Assembly: GCF_026241165.1 (NCBI RefSeq)
Contig: NZ_JAPFQN010000008.1
Coordinates: forward strand, 1-46,094
DNA: 46,094 nucleotides
Direction: 5' to 3'
Source of the DNA: Mangrovivirga halotolerans
GTDB taxonomy: Bacteria; Bacteroidota; Bacteroidia; Cytophagales; Cyclobacteriaceae
Every line of letters begins with the position of its first letter. The first letter of the stretch is position 1. Made by a program: the position numbers and the translations under genes. Under the pieces are notes generated by a model, which saw only the letters and a list, made by a program, of their open reading frames with translations, did no database searches and was not told the origin of the DNA. Shown piece by piece: positions 45,994-46,094 of this stretch.

Positions 45994-46024
45994 GATACTG
46001 ACGAGCCTATCGGCTATCAGCATC
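45994..46024. repeat. Inverted repeat between the two terminator-like units
   Basis: GAT-A-CTGA pairs with TCAG-C-ATC, and the inner AGCC pairs with GGCT around a TATC loop. It has no T-run, so it is not a terminator. Confidence 0.5.
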
Positions 46025-46040
46025 TTGTTTCTTATAAGTA

Positions 46041-46094
46041 TCAGGCATAAAAAAACCCTGACGATCTAACGATGTCAGGGTTATAATAATAAAA
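46041..46094. repeat. Copy C of the terminal hairpin unit
   Basis: TCAGGCAT, seven As, a hairpin AACCCTGAC/GTCAGGGTT (46054-46082) and ATAATAATAAAA repeat the core of copy B with different arms. It is also a minus-strand terminator and may end a gene beyond the window edge. Confidence 0.6.

Overview
The window is core chromosome of a member of the Bacteroidota, most like the Cytophagales (Marivirga/Fulvivirga-type bacteria). The evidence is the AT-rich base composition, a SusC/SusD pair, the near absence of Shine-Dalgarno sequences, promoters of the Bacteroidota type (TTTG, about 19 nt, TAnnTTTG), a tmRNA whose tag reads GENNYAMAA, and Bacteroidota-type small proteins (DUF2795, DUF1684, YfiR-like). 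No rRNA, CRISPR array, insertion sequence or phage gene was seen.

Layout. 1-630: tmRNA (ssrA, minus strand). A 77-bp near-perfect direct repeat of its last 10 nt plus its terminator flanks a degenerate tRNA-like remnant. 736-1290: outer-membrane beta-barrel protein. 1675-3431: dnaX, split at an A10 run into a gamma-length frame and a tau tail in the -1 frame. 3446-10758: a CheY-like regulator, then a tight minus-strand operon ettA / lipoprotein / M16 peptidase / O-methyltransferase / MltD-like transglycosylase. 10983-13024: DUF2795 protein, ispD, queA. 13153-16228: MacB/FtsX-type permease, YfiR-like protein, recA. 16359-20747: a plus-strand run of putative aminopeptidase, DUF3108 protein, PhoB/PhoR-type two-component pair and RluA-type pseudouridine synthase. 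20871-23479: translation cluster rplM-rpsI-rpsB-tsf. 23533-26511: minus-strand lipoprotein / aminopeptidase P / zinc-dependent phospholipase C-like protein. 26719-35580: rpsT, M1 peptidase, radC, DUF1684 protein, pheT, a coiled-coil protein with zapA, and rny. 35677-45135: second M1 peptidase, sucD, penicillin acylase-family hydrolase, then a SusD/SusC pair. 45136-46094: a gene-free AT-rich stretch ending in a decayed family of hairpin repeats.

Most genes are housekeeping (replication, recombination, ribosome and tRNA function, envelope maintenance, peptide degradation). Many transcription units are bounded by clear intrinsic terminators, often bidirectional between convergent genes. Consensus promoters fix the starts of recA and sucD downstream of the longest possible ORF.

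No clearly new multi-gene system is present. The observations most worth following are the split dnaX (probable programmed frameshift or transcriptional slippage, with the short product in the zero frame), the duplicated tmRNA 3' end (a possible integration scar), and the terminal hairpin repeats.
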